This document shows, piece after piece, positions 41,725 through 53,105 of a DNA stretch of 64,000 bases. The stretch lies in assembly GCA_934045075.1 (NCBI GenBank), contig OW203749.1, positions 1,302,001 to 1,366,000 on the forward strand, read 5' to 3'. Numbering within the stretch: position 1 is the stretch's first letter; each line of letters begins with the position of its first letter. This DNA is from Yponomeuta sedellus. Its lineage: Eukaryota > Arthropoda > Insecta > Lepidoptera > Yponomeutidae. The notes under the pieces are model-generated. The model was given only the letters and a program-made list of their open reading frames with translations, had not been told where the DNA came from and did no database searches. A program made the translations under genes and the position numbers.

Positions 41725-42643
41725 GGCAAGTTTAGACAGGGTCAGTAACTGACGTCAGTGCTGGTGCCGAAAACTGACTCGTGCTATTTAGACGCAGTCA
41801 GTATTTCGTCAGTAGTCGAGGATATTTCTTTCGGTGTACACACGTTTGTGAAGTCAGTGCGGAAAAATGAATTCTCAACAAATAAAACTTAGTAATTTGT
41901 TGAGAAAATTTACGTTTGTCATGATGCAAGAAGTAACTGGTATGTTAGAAGAAGAATTATCCAAACAGAAAAGAGTTTGGGTGAGAAAATGGATAGATGA
42001 CAGAGATAAAAATGGAGATTCTGCTATGTTGCTAAACCAGTTTAGAATTGAAGATCCTCGGGAATATAAACTGGCTTTGAGAATGACGTCAAACAACTTC
42101 GACGAATTGCTTATGTTGTTATCATGCTCCATTCAGCGTCAAGACACATTTATGAGAAACGCCTTGCCAGCCAGGTGCGAGTTGTGCGACGCAGCGTGGT
42201 CCCCGTACAATACAGTGGCAGCGACTGACCAGCGACTGACTTCGACATTTACACGGCGTCAATTGCGCTGTCGCGGGTGGCGGGGGGAGCGGACTGACGC
42301 CGAAAATATGAAGCGGGAATATTGAAGTCAGTGCTGACGCGACAGTACTGTACTGACTTAAAATCAATTTATACGATGGCAGTGCCAGGTCAGCACTGAC
42401 TCGGCAGTCAACTGACGTCAGTTACTGACCCTGTCTAAACTTGCCATTACACGGCGTCAATTGCGCTGTCGCGGGTGGCGGGGGGAGCGGACTGACGCCG
42501 AAAATATGAAGCGGGAATATTGAAGTCAGTGCTGACGTGACAGTACTGTACTGACTTGAAATCAATTTATACGATGGCAGTGCCAGGTCAGCACTGACTC
42601 GGCAGTCAACTGACGTCAGTTACTGACCCTGTCTAAACTTGCC
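41725..42643 (+). mobile_element. PIF/Harbinger deletion derivative with duplicated right end
   Basis: The 35-bp TIRs begin GGCAAGTTTAGACAGGGTCA; TTA lies at 41721-41723 and 42645-42647. The right end of 198 bp is present twice in tandem (42249-42446 and 42447-42644), so the element has two right termini. It carries a truncated transposase frame. Confidence 0.87.
41867..42325 (+). pseudogene. Truncated PIF/Harbinger transposase N-terminus
   Basis: ATG at 41867 opens about 100 residues typical of the Harbinger nuclease N-terminus: KRVWVRKWIDDRDKNGDSAM, LLNQFRIEDPREYKLALRMT and FDELLMLLSCSIQRQDTFMR. After about residue 104 the frame runs into the non-coding right end and stops at 42325, so the catalytic DDE part is gone. 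It is a fossil of the autonomous partner. Confidence 0.8.
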
Positions 42644-42649
42644 ATTACT

Positions 42650-44000
42650 GGATAACTTTGTAAGGTAAGCAACTCCTCATAGTTATCTTTATAGCGTTGC
42701 ATTTATGGGTAATGGCGACCAAAACAAAGCAGGCTATCCATACCTACTACATAGGAATAATAATCCTATTTGCTTTTTGCCAGTTGCTAGCGTTTGCCGA
42801 TTTCGTGTTGTTTATCGACGACGACAGTCATAGTGGTGTAGCGATAAATACGAGTATGTAGTTATAAAACAATCGAAGAGTTCGAATAGTGAGTCAAGAA
42901 TTAAACAATCGATAGCGCAGGACGTAACGTCTCAGTCATTTGTGTTAGGAAATAAATTATGAGCAAATAAATTATTACCTAAATAAATGTCATGTTATTT
43001 TTTTTATACATCGTATCAATGAACTCATGCTTCACAAATAAATATTCTTTGTCTTTGTAATAACAGTTAATAAATGATTTATTCAAATAAATGTTAGCAA
43101 ATAAATTATTATATTCTATACCTACGTCCTATTCAAACTTTGTGAACGTAGGTAGGTTTGCCATAGCTAGAGCATTGTATAAAGTTACGGCATTCATGAA
43201 GAATTATCGTTAGGTCTCTTTTATATTATAATAAATACATACATAAGTACATAATTATGTGATAAGAATATATAAAAAAAACATCCACATAACAAAATTA
43301 CTTAAACTGGTGTGAAACTAGGATACCCTGTGCTATAGTAGGTAATAATGAGATCATCCTAACCATAGAAAAAGATCATACTCTATGAACCTAATATGGA
43401 GAATCACCAAGAATGTTATGTAAAATTGTAGTGTAGTTACCTCCTGCAAGAAAACATTGACCAAAATATATTTTTGTTATGGTAAAACAGGTGGTTTTGT
43501 TCGCTAGTAGGACCAAAGAAAAACTTTTAGTTAGCGCCATGAAAGTTATTATTAATCCTTATTATTCGTAATTCGTATACGCATGGGCTTTAATTCGAAT
43601 CAGTACGTCCAATAGATGTTTTGTTTTTGGATAATCGACCATCGCTCAAGCTGAGTAGTATTGACTGTAACTGTAACCAACAGAATTGAAAAGTCAGAGT
43701 AATACTTGTGAATTCGTTGTTGTTTTGATCTTGCCAATTTGGTCGGATTACAGTCTCAACCTCCTTGTTTTTTACATCGCTGCTGCTTCGTGATTGGTCG
43801 GGTCAGTTGTAAAGTCACGGGGACTTGAGGTAAAGCTACGAGACACGGAACCAGTATCGATTTTATCAGCGTACATCCGTAAGTCAGTTTGTCCCAAAAC
43901 TTGCTTACTGTAAAAATCTCGGTAATTAAAAAAAGTTCACGAGAGAAAAAATGTAGACTCATATAAAACTAAATCCTGTAATGATATAATGGTAATGATA
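42650..44000. other. No feature recognised
   Basis: AT-rich, with only short open frames. ACTAGGATACCCTGTG near 43318 resembles a scrap of SINE-E. Confidence 0.4.
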
Positions 44001-44004
44001 ATGA

Positions 44005-44445
44005 CGACCTCTGTGGTGTAGCGGTAGCGCGTCTCACTACCATGCAAGAGGTCCCGAGTTCGAATCCCATCTGGGGAAAAAAAGCCTAGGTCTTGGATGT
44101 TTACATGTTTGTGATGTCGTTGCTTCTGGTTCCCATGACACAGGGTATCCTAGTGTGGGGCCAGAAGCAATGTATGTGCTTGTATGTAATGTTATGTTAT
44201 TATGTAATGTTATATATTATTATAGCTACAAACCAAACATACAAATAAATATGACGACTTCTGTGGCGTAGCGGTAGCGCATCTGCTTACCATGCAAGAG
44301 GTCCCGGGTTCGAATCGCGGCTGGAAACAAAAAAAATCCCCAGGTCTTGGATATTTACATGTTTGTGATGAGTCGTTGTTTCTGGTTCCCACGACACAGG
44401 GTATCCTAGTGTGAGGCCAGAAGCAATGTATGTGCCTGTATATAA
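44005..44445 (+). mobile_element. Two tandem SINE-E copies
   Basis: The copies at 44005-44190 and 44254-44445 each read ACGACYTCTGTGGYGTAGCG (box A), a CATGCAAGAGGTCC segment, GGTTCGAATC (B box), GGTCTTGGATRTTTACATGT, and CACAGGGTATCCTAGTGTG then CCAGAAGCAATGTATGTG. The tail is a GTTATGTTAT-type repeat. They are about 80-90% alike by eye, so probably two insertions. Confidence 0.78.
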
Positions 44446-44469
44446 ATGTTATGTTATGTTAATATAATT

Positions 44470-46005
44470 TGAATTAAGAATGTATTGATAGATGGAAATA
44501 TTTTGAAAAAAATAATAAAACCAAGCGTTTTAGCAGAGCGAGATTCAAGTTGCCTCTGAAATATTTTTATATCTAAAACAAAATTGCATCGACTTCGAAG
44601 CGTAACGCTACCAGTTTAATTTAAAAATACCTAACCGTTAAAACCTCAGTATATAGAGTTATGAGATCGATGACACATTATAGCTAATTATTAAAATGGC
44701 CCATTTTAATAATTACCTATAATATGTAATATGTAAGCAGCGTAGCGACAGGAAATGGCTTACACATTAGTAAATTAATGCGATGATTTAACAATAATAT
44801 CCTATTAAGAAATACTAATATCCTATGCCGAGCCAAGTAACTAGTACGATTTGATTTGGGTCAAACATTTAAAAAAATCATCTTTTCTTTATTCTTTGAC
44901 GGAGAACATATTTGCCCAAAAATAGGGATGTTAAGGGTAAATTGGATGGACTAGATATACGTTTAAAAGGAGCGCAGGTCGCGCTGTGGAAATTCTCAAT
45001 ATTTAGCTCGAGTTATTTACAACAACATGATTAAGTCTAAAAACGATTTATGGCTGTTGGAAACGAAAGCACACCTGAAAACTTTACTAGATAATATACT
45101 CGTAAGCTGAATTTGATTTGAAAGAGTTGAATTACACACCTTATTTTAAATGCAAGTAGTCGTGCTAACGCAGTTAATGTAACGTTCTTATCTTTTATTC
45201 ATTTCGAACTTCCTCAAAACTACTTACATAATTTTAGTTAATACCATATTAACTAAATTTCATTTTCAAAAAACGTATTTTTTTAAACGGTCTCATATTT
45301 TTCCGGAATATTTCACAACTAATTTAAATGCCCACTGTGATTTTTGGTGTCTTCTAGAAATATGGACTGTAAAATTAGATAGATTTAAAATGATATATGA
45401 ATATTACTTCATTTGGTTTTCGCCGCAGTTACAGTTACTTATATTTGCATTGACATTGATCTTATTATTTTGTTCAAAAGACTAATTTTTAGGTAAAATA
45501 GCATATATACGTAAGTGTAGCTCGTAGTGTATGTCGGGAGTTGTTTTTTGACGCCTTTTGGCTTTTTTGGTCGAGTAAAAAGTAGATTAAATCATACACT
45601 TTTTTGATCACCTGATTTTTATCGCGATATAGTTATATTACAGAATTAAATTATTACATCAACCCTACCTAGTATACACCAACCCAAGTTCAGTTCAATT
45701 AATTTCAGAGATATTCATTTTCTTATGATCTTTTTTTTTATTTTTACTCCATCCAAGTCTTAACTTGGTGTGTATTTACTATTAATATTCGTCTTTAGTC
45801 CATACTCATAAAATACTTTTACGGACCTTTACTTTTATTGTGTTTGGAAAAATCCACTAGAAAATAATTTCATTAATCTACTCTACTACGTAAAATACTC
45901 ACATAACACAAATTTACTAAGCTCTATAAGTGTTATTATGTACCCAAAATAATAAATCTTAAGACATAATTTCAAAGTAAATATATTTTGTTTACGTGCT
46001 ACGTG
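44470..46005. other. No feature recognised upstream of the CpG island
   Basis: AT-rich, without long open frames or repeats found elsewhere here. It could hold distal regulatory DNA of the PNRC-like gene, but no motif can be defended. Confidence 0.4.
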
Positions 46006-46009
46006 CAGG

Positions 46010-46433
46010 TTTGTGTGTAGCTGGCTTTACCTCCCCACCGCGCAGCGCGACTGCGCAGCCGCCATGCCAGTATAAATACAACGAGCGCCGCCAACGTCAC
46101 GTAGTTGAAATCGAGAGGTGAAGGTGTAAATAATGGAGAGGTGGCGTCCACATTTCGTTTTAAAAATCGATTATTATCACCGGAGCTAGCAGCGTGACCG
46201 TCACGAGAAGTCGTGAAAGTTAACCGTGCAGTGTTTCGACGTGTCATCCTCGCTGATCGACAGCGACTCGAGGCGAGAGCTCGCCAGACCACGCAGGCAA
46301 CCATCTTGCGACACACGCTGTCCTCCGCGCACCGAGGAGCGCCCGAGCTACCGCTAAAGTGATAAGTGAACTGTCGTCCGTAGCTGATAATATCTGTGAG
46401 TCGAGTAGAAACACCAGCGTCACGAGCGCAGCC
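46010..46433 (+). promoter_or_regulatory. CpG-rich promoter/5' UTR of the PNRC-like gene
   Basis: Base composition changes sharply near 46015 from AT-rich to CpG-rich (GCGCAGCGCGACTGCGCAGC) and stays so to about 47470. The segment ends in the coding start context GCAGCCATGAACT. No TATA box stands out near the likely start site, which would suit a housekeeping promoter. The transcription start is unknown. Confidence 0.5.
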
Positions 46434-46682
46434 ATGAACTGGCAGCAGCCTCAACAATCACGGCGGCGGCGAACTAGCGCGGTTCGCGCGGCGCCCGCTG
46501 CCGCGGCTGCGGTCGCCAACCGACGGCGCGAGGAGCGCTATGCGGCGTCCAAGTGGGGCGCCGCACCCGCCGCGGCCGCCCTGCCGCCCCCGCCCACTCA
46601 CTGGCGGCGCGAGGGCCGCTGCCGGCCCGAGCAAGACCGCGCGCTACCGCTCAAACTGCTACTCAATGTCGGCGCCTCGTAG
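46434..46682 (+). CDS. PNRC-family protein (proline-rich nuclear receptor coactivator-like)
   Basis: ATG in a strong context (GCAGCCATGAAC) opens 82 codons ending in TAG at 46680-46682. The N-terminus is basic and Gln/Arg/Ala-rich (QQPQQSRRRR). The C-terminal half has the PNRC layout: YAASKW, an Ala/Pro stretch LPPPPTHW (matching the family's LPKPPSHW-type SH3-ligand/DCP1-binding motif), then PLKLLLNV, an LxxLL nuclear-receptor box. In vertebrates PNRC1/2 bind nuclear receptors and couple DCP1A to UPF1 in mRNA decay; that role is inference here. The usual SEPPSPS segment is replaced by GAAPAAAA. It appears intron-free in its coding part. An in-frame upstream extension lacks an ATG. Confidence 0.7.
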   Translation: MNWQQPQQSRRRRTSAVRAAPAAAAAVANRRREERYAASKWGAAPAAAALPPPPTHWRREGRCRPEQDRALPLKLLLNVGAS

Positions 46683-47440
46683 AGACTCTAGTGTAACTCT
46701 CGTGCTACTTTATTCGTAAGTTTTTATTTCGTAACGCGATGTCCACATCGCGCGGGCAGGGCGCCGCCCCGCGGCAGCCGCGCGGCGTCCTCCCCGCGGC
46801 AAAATTCCGGCGTTAGGTATTATTTTGTGAAAATTTTAGTAGTTAAGTGACGCCCGCGCCCGCCGCCGCCGCCTGCGCCCCCGGCTCCTCCTGTGCTCTG
46901 AAAAAAACCGATGAAAAAGACAAAAAAAAGCGAGCGGACGAGGAGTTTGGGGCGCAGGCGGCGGCGACGGGGGGCCCGGCGCCCCCGCGCCCGCGCGACG
47001 GCCCGCAGCCCGGCCCGCGCGCCGCCCCTGGCGTCCTCTGTCCAGCGGGCGCCCAGCCTGCGAGAAGACACCTCAGTCCTGCAGGCGCGCCACGCTAACC
47101 CGGGGCGCCGCGCGCGCCGGTGAGTCTACCCCGACGCTGCACTTTTAATATTGTTGTTATAAAAAAATATGTGGCCGATATGTCGCGGGGCGCTCTCTGA
47201 CGTTGCATTTCTTTTATAAAATGAGGCGTTGTTTTATATTTAGTATGATTGTAGCGGCGCGGGGCGCGCCGGTGGAGCCTGTGCTCCCCTAGTCGTGTCG
47301 GTTTATTTATCTGATGAGACCAATGTATTTTATTTGTAAGCGCCGCGCTGGGTGTGCGAGCGGCCCGCGACCGGCGCCCATGCAGGCGCCTATCCGACCA
47401 CCTACGCACACCTCGCAACCCCTAAGCTTTAACAAATAAA
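46683..47440 (+). other. GC-rich 3' UTR candidate of the PNRC-like gene
   Basis: CpG-rich sequence follows the stop with only compositional open frames. AATAAA at 47435-47440 could be its poly(A) signal. The segment includes the strand-ambiguous frames at 46820-47123, which I take as shadows of the high GC content. Confidence 0.4.
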
Positions 47441-47778
47441 CTTGCCCGGCGCGGCGCTCCTTAATTCTAGTTGTAGTTTATAATAACGGTAACGTGTAAC
47501 TGACTGTTATCAATTTGAAGATATATTATATGTTTGTACAGAGAGTAGTCGATGATCTCAGCCGCGGACGCCCAAAGAGTATGTTTAGGAGCTTCTGTGA
47601 TGTACAAAAGGAAAAAAAACAAAGAGTATATTTGGATTTTTACAAGTTTTTTATAATTAGTTTGTAATTGAAATATATACTTTAAGTGAAGGTTAACGCG
47701 GTGTGCCTCGCACCGTGTGGCGTCCGCGGTGCTCCCACCCTTTCCCCCGTCCCATCCTTACTTCCTGTCTATTCCCAG

Positions 47779-48054
47779 GGCTCGTATGAGCCCGCCAAAT
47801 GGTTCAATGTTTCTGCTGGACGTCAGTATGAACTCCGTACTCTTCAAGAGTGGAGACAATTTATTTCAGCTTTAGGCACCATTTACTTCCAGCTACAAAC
47901 ACAAGACTTCCATGCAAGTTTCAAGAAGTGTTCCCTACACTGATTGGCAAATTCTTTCGCCACAAAGGATTGTCCTTGAAACGCTAAGAAGTTTAAGACC
48001 AGGATCAAGTCATTCCAGGACCGCAGAATTCATCGGGACCTTACAACAAATTGT
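47779..48054 (+). other. Possible exon of unknown gene
   Basis: A good acceptor (CTGTCTATTCCCAG|GGCTCG) opens a frame GSYEPAKWFNVSAGRQYELR TLQEWRQFISALG that stops at 47941; a second frame then continues MQVSRSVPYTDWQILSPQ to a donor-like TTGTG|GTGAGC near 48055. Codon-like composition and the two splice-like edges suggest an old exon or retrocopy with one frameshift. I do not recognise the protein. Confidence 0.25.
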
Positions 48055-48216
48055 GGTGAGCATTAAAACATGTATATCTAACACAAACATTGACACACTA
48101 ATATTAGCATTCTAACCTTGCGTTAACATTGAAGCGGAATTCCTCTGCAATACAAAAACACATTTTTTGCATTTTCCTGTATTAAACAGGCCTCTGTCTG
48201 AACCATATCTTTTGAT

Positions 48217-48296
48217 TATATTCTTTTTAATGCACTAACCCGTGCTAAGGACAATTTTTAAAAACCTATTTAGAGGCTAAAAATTCCACTAAATAG
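48217..48296 (-). mobile_element. SINE-A 3' fragment
   Basis: TCTTTTTAATGCACTAACCC to AGAGGCTAAAAATTCCAC, a 5'-truncated copy on the minus strand. Confidence 0.7.
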
Positions 48297-48584
48297 GTAT
48301 CTATCTTTAAATATCAATAAATATCTTTTGAACTAAAACTTTCGTAAGCATGACACATAATTCACACAATATGTAGTCTATATAGGTCGCATTGCAGGGC
48401 CTTCTCTCAAAAAGATGTATGGGCATAATTCCCACGCGTGCCCACAGCAGATTGGCAATTTCAGAGTGCTGAGGTAATTTAATTCAATTCAATTTCTCTT
48501 TTTGTTATAGTTAAATCAATTCTGTAGGCCCTCTTCCATAATGAAGATTCCCTGTGTAAATGCATGGCTTAGGTCAAAACTATT

Positions 48585-48765
48585 CAAAAAACCTCTAGAG
48601 GCTAAAAATTCCACCCATGCCGCGATTCGAACCCGCGACCGCCAGAGGTCTGGCACGGATAGCCAGAGGTCGCGGGTTCGAATCCCGGCATGGGTGGAAT
48701 TTTTAGCCTCTAAATAAGTTTTTTGAATTGTCCTTAGCACGGGTTAGTGCATTAAAAATAATATA
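48585..48765 (+). mobile_element. SINE-A foldback copy
   Basis: The target duplication is GTCAAAACTATT (48573-48584 and 48766-48777). The inverted segment CAAAAAACCTCTAGAGGC to the B-box complement joins the forward body at CCAGAGGTCTGGCACGG; the tail ends AAAAATAATATA. Confidence 0.88.
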
Positions 48766-49204
48766 GTCAAAACTATTGCCAAGTGCGAGGCGAATTGCCT
48801 CACCGAGGGGCTCTGTACGAATAACGCCATCTCGCGTCCGGTGGTAGAACTAATTCATTTACTTTTAATAGTGCAGTTAGTACCTATTTAAAGCATTTAG
48901 GGATTCGGTTTTTTTTTAAATGTTACAATCTCACTTATCACAAAGTTTGTGAGTGTGTATCGCACCCTCAGAACGAAAGAGGCCAGTCAAAAAATAGTGA
49001 AATTGAGTTACAATCATAGTCATATAAAGGTATGCCGTGGACGGAAGATTCGCTATGCTCTTTTTTTACAATAAGTGCCTTTGTTTTACTATTCATCGGA
49101 TAGAGCATACCTTTTTATGTCTCTCTATGATTGTTAGGTACTCAATTTTTTGAGATTTATTGAGTATTTAAACTATTTTTTTACTTGGGCCTCTTTCGTT
49201 CTGA

Positions 49205-49772
49205 GGGTGCGGCTATGTTTGTTACTTCTTCACGTCTAAACGGCTGGAGCGATTTTAATCAAATTTGGTATGGAGTTAGCTTTTAACGGTGCAAACCTCT
49301 TCACACCATTTTTATTTCTTTTTCTATCTATCATTTTCAAATATTTAAATTACGTCACACATTCTTCGATTTCCCTCATTATTCATCACTACTACTTTAC
49401 GCTTTGACCAGATCTGACTTTTTACCTGCTTCTCCGATTTTATCCAGTTTTCTGTTTTACTAATTTACAAATAAAACCACACCTGAAATCGTTTTAGTTT
49501 TTATTATTTATAAAGATATCCAACGTTCCAAGCTGACGCTCTTGATTTGGACAGGTTTTGGAGTTTTTATGTCCATTTTTTCTCCAAAATTATCTACTCT
49601 GAAATGGACACTTAGTTTGACTTGTAACGTTCATTAAGCTGCAGTCTGCGCTACTTCGAATAAAACCTTTTCATTTCATTTTACATGGCTACGTTTTCCT
49701 GCGGGAAAATACCCTATTCCCATGGGAAAATCGATGAATCGCGGCTAACACCGCGGGGTACAGCTAGATAGA
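49205..49772 (+). mobile_element. Helitron-like fragments with CTAG end
   Basis: GAGCGATTTTAATCAAATTT GGTATGGAGTTAGC and, later, GCGGGAAAATACCCTATTCC with the end CGCGGCTAACACCGCGGGGT ACAGCTAG (hairpin then CTAG at about 49766). The same sequence, reversed, is at 61405-61735. The middle holds the repeat shared with 36775-36975 and a LINE 3' UTR (49550-49680). Confidence 0.5.
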
Positions 49773-50039
49773 TAGATAGAGAACACTATTGCACAACCAG
49801 AAAAATATTACAACCATGATTCTTAAATCCAAGTAATGTTATACAATTGGCGGTCAATTAAACAATTAAATTAGAAATCAAGTCACGCAGTTTTTTCAGA
49901 GCCTTTCCCGAAAGTGTATTTGCTTTACGTTTTAATGACAAATGTCATTGTGTACAAGACTGCAGGGGGAATCGAACTTGGGTCTCTCGCATCAGTTCAT
50001 TAGTCTACCCACTAGACTACCACTGCTCTTTGTTTTCTA

Positions 50040-50388
50040 AGAAAAATTCCACCCATCCCGGGATTCGAACCCGCGAGCTCTGGCTATCCGTGCCAACGCT
50101 CTTTCCAACTGAGCTAATGGGCGACTCACCGGCATCATTGAAATTTCGAACCTCTTTTCAATATTCTCTGTATTAGTCGCCGCTCTGTACGTAATACAGA
50201 GAATATTGTAAAGAGATTCGAAATTTCACTGATGCCGGTGAGTCGCCCATTAGCTCAGTTGGAAAGAGCGTTGGCATGGATAGCCAGAGGTCGCGGGTTT
50301 GAATCCCGGCATGGGTGGAATTATTAGCCTCTAAATAGGTTTTTAAAATTGTCCTTAGCACGGGTTAGTGCATTAAAAATAATATAGT
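50040..50388 (+). mobile_element. SINE-A symmetrical palindrome
   Basis: An inverted copy from ATTCCACCCATCCCGGGATT through the tRNA body into the head (TATTCTCTGTATTA, about 50170) meets a forward copy starting CTGTACGTAATACAGAGAAT after a 10-nt spacer. Arms of about 125 bp can pair. The outer left end lacks the AAAAACC start because it abuts a SINE-C-like fragment (49950-50035). Confidence 0.8.
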
Positions 50389-50394
50389 AAGTAC

Positions 50395-50570
50395 ATTATG
50401 AAGTTATATAGAAGCAATATCACTCGCTAAATTTTGAGAAAAACATCGTGAGGAAACGTGAGGATCTGAGGTATTAATTTCTCTTATACCTCAGCGCTTG
50501 TAATTGCCAATCTGCGGTGGGCACGCGTGGTGATTAAACCCATACACTCTCCGAGATAAGGCCTGTGCAG
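50395..50570 (+). mobile_element. SINE-C-like 3' body
   Basis: CATTATGAAGTTATATAGAA, ACATCGTGAGGAAACGTGAG, AATTGCCAATCTGCGGTGGG and GCACGCGTGGTGATTAAACC. It is headless. Confidence 0.55.
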
Positions 50571-51096
50571 TGAAATGAAAGGTTTTATTCAAAGTAGCGC
50601 AGATACTGCGGCTTAATGAACGTTACAAGTCAAACTAGGTGTCCATTTCAAAATCTAGATCATTTTGGAGAAAAAATGGACAAAAAGACATTGGGATGTT
50701 AAATAACATTACTTATATTCCATTTAATTTGGGTAATTAAATAAATATAAAAAAATCTTGATCATAGTTTGGCAAAAAAGTCTAGAAATTTAAAAACAAA
50801 ACTTTGGAGAAAAGTCGCTTTTTGCGACTTTCGTGTGGATTTTACTGGAATTTCATGAAATTACATTAAATTTCAAATTGAATTGGTAAAATGATAGAGA
50901 TTTTGATTTAAAAAGTCGATGAAAAGACTTGCCAAACTTGTTAAAAAAAAAATTAAGTACCTAAACAAATGGACTACAGGGTTTTGCCCAGGGGAAGAAT
51001 TCCTTGTGAAGTAAGGTACAGTCTGTTTATAGTTACCTACTTGTAAACAAGATTCTACCGGTAAAGAATGACTTGTAAAACAGTGACTTGTAACGA

Positions 51097-51332
51097 CGGC
51101 CGCGGTGGCGCAGCGGTTTGGCACGCTGACTGTAAAACCGAAAGTCTCTGGTTCGATCCCCGGCCGGGTCAAACTAGGAAACGAACTTTTCTGGTTTGTC
51201 TCGGGTCTTGGATGTTATCTATGTATTTATTGTATTAAATCTATCGTCGAGTTAGCACCTATAGCACAAGTCATTTATTTGTACTTAGTATAGGGCTAAC
51301 GAGATCTGTGTAATATGTCCGTGAATATTTTT
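51097..51332 (+). mobile_element. SINE-D, full-length copy
   Basis: CGGCCGCGGTGGCGCAGCGG (box A), a CTGACTGTAAAACCGAA segment, GGTTCGATCCCCGGCCGGGT (B box), TCGGGTCTTGGATGTTATCT, and the end GGGCTAACGAGATCTGTGTA ATATGTCCGTGAATA. It sits inside a broken CAGTC MITE (51010-51090 and 51345-51495). Confidence 0.8.
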
Positions 51333-51514
51333 ATTTATTTACTTTTTAATTGAAAACCGCCATATTCCCGTAAATGAAGTAACCTGGAACACTATTTTGG
51401 ACAACACGCTGCCAATTTTATAAACAATGTTCATGAACTTGCGAAAAATTTAGTTAAGGCATCAAATCCATCTCAATTTTGAGGTTACAATCGTCAGACT
51501 AAAAGGACGTATAT

Positions 51515-52205
51515 TGCGTTCACATTAACTTGACGCGTGAGAGAATTGGTAGCACTGAGATGTTTACTGTTACCATGTTAAATAATTCCTAATTCATAAT
51601 ACCATGGTAATAATTTACTGTTACCATGAATATCATTATTTTCCCAAGTAATGAGAATATCATTCCCATTACTTGGGAAAATAAAAGGATTGAGGGCTTG
51701 TTTTACCATCTTCCGATTAGGTCCAAAAGCTAATTCACATGTTATGTACTTGTTAAAGAATAGATGCATTCGAGATGTGGTGCTGGAGACGAATGCTGAG
51801 AATACCTTGGACAGCGAAACGCACCAATGCATCTATCCTAACCCAGCTCCAAATAAAAACTCGCTTGTCCACCATATGCCAACAACGTATCCTTTCATAT
51901 TTCGGCCACACAATGCGCAGAGGTGACGAAAGTTTGGAAAAATTGGTAGTGGTTGGAAACACCGAGGGCAAAAGATCGCGCGGTCGCTCACCAACAAGGT
52001 GGACGGATCAAGTTAAAGATTCGTCGACCTCCAAATTTTACACGGTTGTAAAAGAACGCGTCTTTTGGACAGATCCCGATGGAGGCAAATCATCCGCTCC
52101 AGATGCAACCCTGAGGCTGACCACGATCCTCAGACATGAGGGACCGACCCCAGAGAGAGAGTCCTTGTTACCAATTCTCTCACGCGTCAAGTTAATGTGA
52201 ACGCA
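51515..52205. mobile_element. Element with perfect 37-bp TIRs carrying an RTE fragment
   Basis: TIRs begin TGCGTTCACATTAACTTGAC (51515-51551 and 52169-52205) and are identical. Inside, on the plus strand, is an RTE-type RT C-terminus (RMLRIPWTAKRTNASILTQL, RILSYFGHTMRRGDESLEKL, EGKRSRGRSPTRWTDQVK) that ends by frameshift in DHDPQT and a stop. A hairpin (TTATTTTCCCAAGTAATG) lies at 51629-51685. No target duplication was found. Confidence 0.7.
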
Positions 52206-52380
52206 CAGTAACGCATTCAACACTTCAATATGCCCAGAAACGTTTTTAAACGAAAACACAACCAGGATGTGCCTTACGTTAATTTTTTTGTGCAACCCAC
52301 GCCATTTTGTGCGTGACTCAGTCGTTTCTAGCTGATGTAAGGCCTCGTGGATCTATTCATGACGCCAATGACATGATTAA

Positions 52381-52931
52381 GGGTGATATTACACTTATCA
52401 AATATCTTTGTCTAATTTTGCTGTCAAATATTTTATAAAATTTCTTTGAGGTAAGCCCATTCCACTTGTCCAATAACTTTGTCCAATATTTTTTGCATAG
52501 TCTTAAGAAAATGGAGGAACGTGGAGCGTCTTCATGTGCTGCTATTGCGTCTTTAAGTGTTGCTATTATTATCGTTATGTTATTAATGAAAAACCAAAAT
52601 TACACTATTTTTATTTTTAATGCACTAACCCGTGCTAAGGAACAAATTTAAAATTTTTGAAATTGTGAAATTGTCACATGGGTGAAATTTTTAGCCTCTA
52701 AATAGGTTTTTGAAAAACCAAAAGTCAAAACAAAAAAAAGTATTTATTAAAAATTTTGTCATTGGAATCGTCCACGATATCTTGTTTGCAGCCATTTTGA
52801 TTTAAGTGTCATTAATATTTGATCAAATATCGGTGTTTCCAAGACATTTGATAAAGTCGTCCAATTTTTTTCCAATTTCTTTGATCAAATCGTACATTGG
52901 ACAAAGATATTTGATAAGTGTAATACCACCC
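52381..52931. mobile_element. TAA-flanked Harbinger-like MITE with nested SINE-A
   Basis: TIRs GGGTGATATTACACTTATCA and GGGTGGTATTACACTTATCA; TAA lies at 52378-52380 and 52932-52934. An internal short frame MEERGASSCAAIASLSVAII starts near 52511; it may be the first residues of an accessory or transposase ORF cut by SINE-A at 52600. There is no catalytic region. Confidence 0.75.
52600..52711 (-). mobile_element. SINE-A, tail-only foldback
   Basis: The target duplication is GAAAAACCAAAA (52588-52599 and 52712-52723). The inverted tail TTACACTATTTTTATTTTTA to AACAAATTT joins, through an unmatched GAAATTGTGAAATTGTC piece, a forward TGGGTGAAATTTTTAGCC that ends AGGTTTTT. Confidence 0.85.
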
Positions 52932-53105
52932 TAATACAAGTATTTTGTATGAATAACGTGTGACTACGTTACTAGCGTCGTATTATAGGTATCAAGCCCT
53001 GCGACGGGGCCACGGGCCTCGTTGCAGAGATTTTTTTTAATGGACACAGACTACATAAAGGTACTAAGGATTTGGAAAAATATAGCCCACTTCCCGCACG
53101 CTATA

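Noticed and set aside
46820..47123. Overlapping GC-rich frames on both strands after the PNRC-like gene
   Set aside because: Low-complexity Ala/Arg/Pro frames appear in several frames and both strands, as expected from CpG-rich UTR sequence.
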